Of a stretch of DNA of 49,069 nucleotides, positions 46,642 through 49,069 are shown piece after piece. The DNA lies in the NCBI GenBank assembly GCA_017619975.1, contig JAFZRH010000081.1, positions 1 through 49,069 of the forward strand, given 5' to 3'. The notes below the pieces were generated by a model, which did no database searches, was not told where the DNA came from, and saw nothing but the letters and a program-made list of their open reading frames with translations. This DNA is from Lachnospiraceae bacterium. Lineage in GTDB: Bacteria > Bacillota > Clostridia > Lachnospirales > Lachnospiraceae. How positions within the stretch are numbered: position 1 is the stretch's first letter; each line of letters begins with the position of its first letter. Both the position numbers and the translations under genes were made by a program.

Positions 46642-48111
46642 ATGAAAAAAAGAAATACGGGGCTTTGTCTCCTTCTGGCATTAATCCTTCTCCTGAGCGG
46701 CTGCGGATCGGCGCTGCCGGAACCAGAGATCGGAACGAAACAGGTTCCGAAAACAGCGGCGGGAACCGAAGCCCCGCTGCCGGGCGAAACAGAACCGCAT
46801 AAGAACCGGGACGGATTCCTGGACGGTATCATCGGCGAAGGAAAGCCGTCTGCCTCCCCGTCGGGCCGAAAAGAGGACGGTGCGTCTTCTTATATGCCAG
46901 AGGCGGCCCTGGCGGAGGAGGCCCCCGTGTCTGATGTTTCCTATACCTCCACCGGAAGACCGGCCCCCGATCCGGCGGCAGGACTGCTGACCGCCAGAGA
47001 ATGGAGCGATTATAAAAACATCCGGAATTTCCTGCAGTATCTGACCGAGGAAAACGTGCAGCGCATCCTGGCCGCCCGGCAGATGAACGCCGACGGCGTG
47101 CTGTCCGTAAGCGGGTTGCGGGGACTGGATCCGCTGGTCCTGAAAACCGCGGACGGGAAGATCCTGGCGCAGGCCGTCTCCGACGTTTACGGGAATGCCG
47201 TGCTGCTCTATGACAGAAAAGCGGTCGGTGAAAACGACGTCCTGACGCTCTCCGCCGGCGGAGAAGAAACCGAAGTCCGGCTCACCGGCCAGGTCACAGA
47301 GCTGTCCCTGGAGCGGCACCCGGCAGATCTTACGGCAGACAAGCTGGACCTGATGCTCATGGTGGACACCACCGGCAGCATGGGCGACGAGCTGGAATAT
47401 TTAAAGAAGGAACTCGCCAACGTCGTGGAAGCTGTTTATAAACGAAACCCGAACATGTCGATTCGCGTGAGCGTCAATTTCTACCGCGACGAAGGCGATG
47501 AATACGTCGTGAAATACTACGATTTCCGCGATGATCTGCAGGCGGCGGTATCCCTGATCGAAGCGCAGTCCTCCTTCGGCGGCGGCGACTACCCGGAGGC
47601 CGTCCATACCGCGCTGGACAATGCCGTGTTCGGCCATGAATGGAGGGAAGACGCGGTAAAGCTCTGCTATCTGGTCTTTGACGCGCCACCCCACCGCGAC
47701 GGGGAACTCAATGAGATCGATGAACAGACGAGGAAGCGGACCGAGAACATCGACGCAACGCTTCAGAATGCCGTGGACGGCGCGGCCCAGGCCGGGATCC
47801 GGCTCATTCCCGTGGCGGCTTCCGGCGCGAACGATGAGGTGGAAGCTCTCGGCAGAAGCTGGGCTTTCAGGACCGGCGGCACCTATATCTATCTGACGAA
47901 CGATTCCGGGATCGGATACTATCATGAAACGCCCGACGTACCGGAAACGAAGCTGGAATTCTTCAACGACTGCCTGATCCGCGTCACTGCCGAATACTGC
48001 GGCCTGACCTACGAAGCCGAGCGGGTGCCGGAGCCGTCCAGCTGGGACTACAACGAACCGCCCGTCTATGATGAGAAGCCGGTCGTCCCCACCGTCAGAG
48101 AAACAGAATAA
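46642..48111 (+). CDS. VWA-domain lipoprotein
   Basis: A 489-residue lipoprotein (lipobox LLSGC, C21) with an acidic, Pro-rich spacer, a helical region (about 115-150), a small beta domain (about 155-230) and a von Willebrand A domain (about 237-435). The MIDAS is intact: D242-T-T-G-S246 with downstream T/D. VWA domains bind metal-dependent protein ligands, so it is probably an adhesin or part of a surface assembly; the substrate is unknown. ATG 46642 is preferred to ATG 46639 because GGGAGG ends six bases before it. It faces the sigma/anti-sigma pair across a 236-bp intergenic region, suggesting it is a target of that sigma factor. Confidence 0.88.
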   Translation: MKKRNTGLCLLLALILLLSGCGSALPEPEIGTKQVPKTAAGTEAPLPGETEPHKNRDGFLDGIIGEGKPSASPSGRKEDGASSYMPEAALAEEAPVSDVSYTSTGRPAPDPAAGLLTAREWSDYKNIRNFLQYLTEENVQRILAARQMNADGVLSVSGLRGLDPLVLKTADGKILAQAVSDVYGNAVLLYDRKAVGENDVLTLSAGGEETEVRLTGQVTELSLERHPADLTADKLDLMLMVDTTGSMGDELEYLKKELANVVEAVYKRNPNMSIRVSVNFYRDEGDEYVVKYYDFRDDLQAAVSLIEAQSSFGGGDYPEAVHTALDNAVFGHEWREDAVKLCYLVFDAPPHRDGELNEIDEQTRKRTENIDATLQNAVDGAAQAGIRLIPVAASGANDEVEALGRSWAFRTGGTYIYLTNDSGIGYYHETPDVPETKLEFFNDCLIRVTAEYCGLTYEAERVPEPSSWDYNEPPVYDEKPVVPTVRETE

Positions 48112-48123
48112 AACAGACTGACC

Positions 48124-48162
48124 AAAACGGGCCGGAAGGGAATTTCCCTCCAGCCCGTTTTT
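48124..48162. terminator. Terminator between the VWA and HAD genes
   Basis: A stem of AAAACGGGC (48124-48132) with GCCCGTTTT (48153-48161), extended inward by a GGGA/TCCC part with a mismatch and one bulge, followed by T on the plus strand. The A-tract on the other side suits the convergent HAD gene. Confidence 0.82.
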
Positions 48163-48173
48163 CCATGAATCGT

Positions 48174-48824
48174 TCACAGCACCAGTCTTCGGAACTCTTC
48201 TATCGTTTTGCAGTAAATATCACAGTTTCCGCGCATAAAACGCTCGATGGCGGGATAGTCTCCCGCCCAGCCGGCCGCCGCAAAAGGCACGCCGGCGGCT
48301 TTCGCCATATCGTAGCCGGGCTTTAAATCGTCCAGGACGATCAGCTGCTCCGGCTGTAGGCCAAAACGCTTTTCAATCTCGAAAAGCGAGTGCGGCTCGG
48401 GCTTGCGGATCTCCTTCGGGACCTCCCAGCCGAAGATCAGATCCGGCTCGGGCAGACCGTTCGCCGCGTAATCCCGGCGGATATAATCGCCGAAGGAGTG
48501 CGAGGTGACGCAGAGGATCCCGCCGGCATTTTTGTAATCCCACAGCAGTTCTTTCATCCCCGGGTACGCCTTCGGAATATGATGCTTTACGTACTCGCGC
48601 CAGAAGGCTTCCTCGGCGACCATCTCTTCATCGCTCAGGCCCACGATGTCCCGGAAAAACGGCAGCACGCCGGGGTCGAAATTGTAGACGAAATATTCCT
48701 CCAGGGTAAGGGAAGTCCCGCCCCGCAGCTGTTCCATGAAGGCGACAAAGGCGGGGTAATGGATCGTGGCGGTACTGTTCACCACGGTGTCGTCATGATC
48801 TAATACGAGGCAGCGGTAGGTCAT
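48174..48824 (-). CDS. HAD-superfamily hydrolase (phosphoglycolate phosphatase-like)
   Basis: A 216-residue HAD hydrolase with motif I L-D-H-D-D-T-V-V (D9, D11), motif II C-V-T-S-H-S, the K of motif III in R-K-P-E-P-H, and motif IV V-L-D-D-L-K-P-G-Y-D. It has the helical cap of the beta-phosphoglucomutase/Gph group. The substrate is not determinable. AAAGGAG lies seven bases before ATG 48824. Confidence 0.88.
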   Translation of the reverse strand: MTYRCLVLDHDDTVVNSTATIHYPAFVAFMEQLRGGTSLTLEEYFVYNFDPGVLPFFRDIVGLSDEEMVAEEAFWREYVKHHIPKAYPGMKELLWDYKNAGGILCVTSHSFGDYIRRDYAANGLPEPDLIFGWEVPKEIRKPEPHSLFEIEKRFGLQPEQLIVLDDLKPGYDMAKAAGVPFAAAGWAGDYPAIERFMRGNCDIYCKTIEEFRRLVL

Positions 48825-48867
48825 CTTTCGCTCCTTTGGGCCTCATTTTTTATCGGCCTCGCTGCCG

Positions 48868-48957
48868 CGACGCGAACTTTTCTCAGCCCGCTTCGGCGAC
48901 CTCCCCGAATACAAGAGCAGTCAGGTCGCCTCAAGGGGCATTCGAAAAGTTGCGTCG
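48868..48957. repeat. Nested inverted-repeat region at the right end
   Basis: A 14-15-bp outer arm (48868-48882 with 48944-48957, one bulged G) and an inner 8-bp arm GGCGACCT/AGGTCGCC (48895-48902 with 48923-48930) would fold into one long structured RNA or cruciform. No reading frame is evident. It may belong to a larger repeat or the edge of a mobile element. Confidence 0.65.
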
Positions 48958-48982
48958 GGCACGCTCAGCCCGGGTTTTCTGG

Positions 48983-49061
48983 GTGCCAAAGGGGACGGTT
49001 CCTTTTGGCACCCGCGTTCGGTCTTCAGGAGAGTGCCAAAAGGAACCGTCCCCTTTGGCAC
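48983..49061. repeat. Inverted 29-bp repeat, GTGCCAAA-type
   Basis: GTGCCAAAGGGGACGGTTCC begins a 29-bp unit (48983-49011) whose exact reverse complement lies at 49033-49061, with 21 bases between. Each copy is itself close to palindromic at its ends (GTGCCAAA...TTTGGCAC). Units of this kind are dispersed in several Firmicutes genomes. Together with the nested repeat before it, it fills the gene-free stretch 48825-49069. Confidence 0.85.
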
Positions 49062-49069
49062 TATTCTTC

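Overview
The window is about 49 kb of a moderately GC-rich chromosome from an anaerobic Gram-positive bacterium, most likely a member of the Clostridia (Lachnospiraceae-like). This rests on the gene set rather than on any database search: a PASTA-kinase/phosphatase operon in the usual Firmicutes order, long-form HPF, acetate kinase, a superoxide reductase, a two-gene minimal SUF system, lipoproteins with clean lipoboxes, AGGAGG-type ribosome binding sites, and TTGACA-N17-TATAAT promoters in front of most operons. Many exported proteins carry Glu/Thr/Pro-rich 'ETT' linkers or tails. Most genes lie on the minus strand. There is no sign of prophage, IS transposase, CRISPR or rRNA.

Layout, left to right. 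1-2.2 kb: the 3' end of a surface protein, a degV gene broken by an in-frame stop, and hpf. 2.3-7.2 kb: cell-wall enzymes (SH3-NlpC/P60 hydrolase, L,D-transpeptidase with a 13-copy 30-bp tandem repeat) around tRNA-Asn, tRNA-Ser and an alpha/beta hydrolase. 7.3-10 kb: a membrane protein with five novel helical repeats, a DUF5131 (Gp37/Gp68-like) protein and a second tRNA-Ser. 10-20 kb: one long operon fmt-rsmB-rlmN-prpC-prkC-rsgA-rpe-foldase lipoprotein-ung, linked by 4-14 nt overlaps or gaps, preceded by ackA. 21.4-22.7 kb: an AdoCbl riboswitch controlling a DUF4430 protein and an ECF-type S component, probably a corrinoid uptake unit. 22.8-29 kb: zinc-ribbon membrane protein, HAD phosphatase, two poorly known genes and a Cthe_2159-type beta-helix lipoprotein. 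29-32 kb: DUF2804, a GH2 glycosidase and DUF4298. 32-35.7 kb: pcrA, superoxide reductase and nitroreductase. 35.7-38.6 kb: zinc-ribbon/DUF4190, YdcF and transglutaminase genes in one overlapping operon. 38.6-44 kb: comEA-comEC, in which the comEC frame runs without a stop into a second membrane protein, and sufC-sufB. 44-49 kb: a palindromic repeat element, an anti-sigma/ECF sigma pair divergent from a VWA lipoprotein, a HAD hydrolase, and a repeat-rich right end.

The most useful leads are the five-repeat membrane protein beside DUF5131, the comEC read-through fusion with an internal RBS and start, the degV nonsense codon followed by intact coding sequence, the ECF sigma unit facing a VWA lipoprotein behind an ECF-like promoter, and the comEA promoter embedded in the suf terminator. 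No single locus is clearly a new defence or mobile system.
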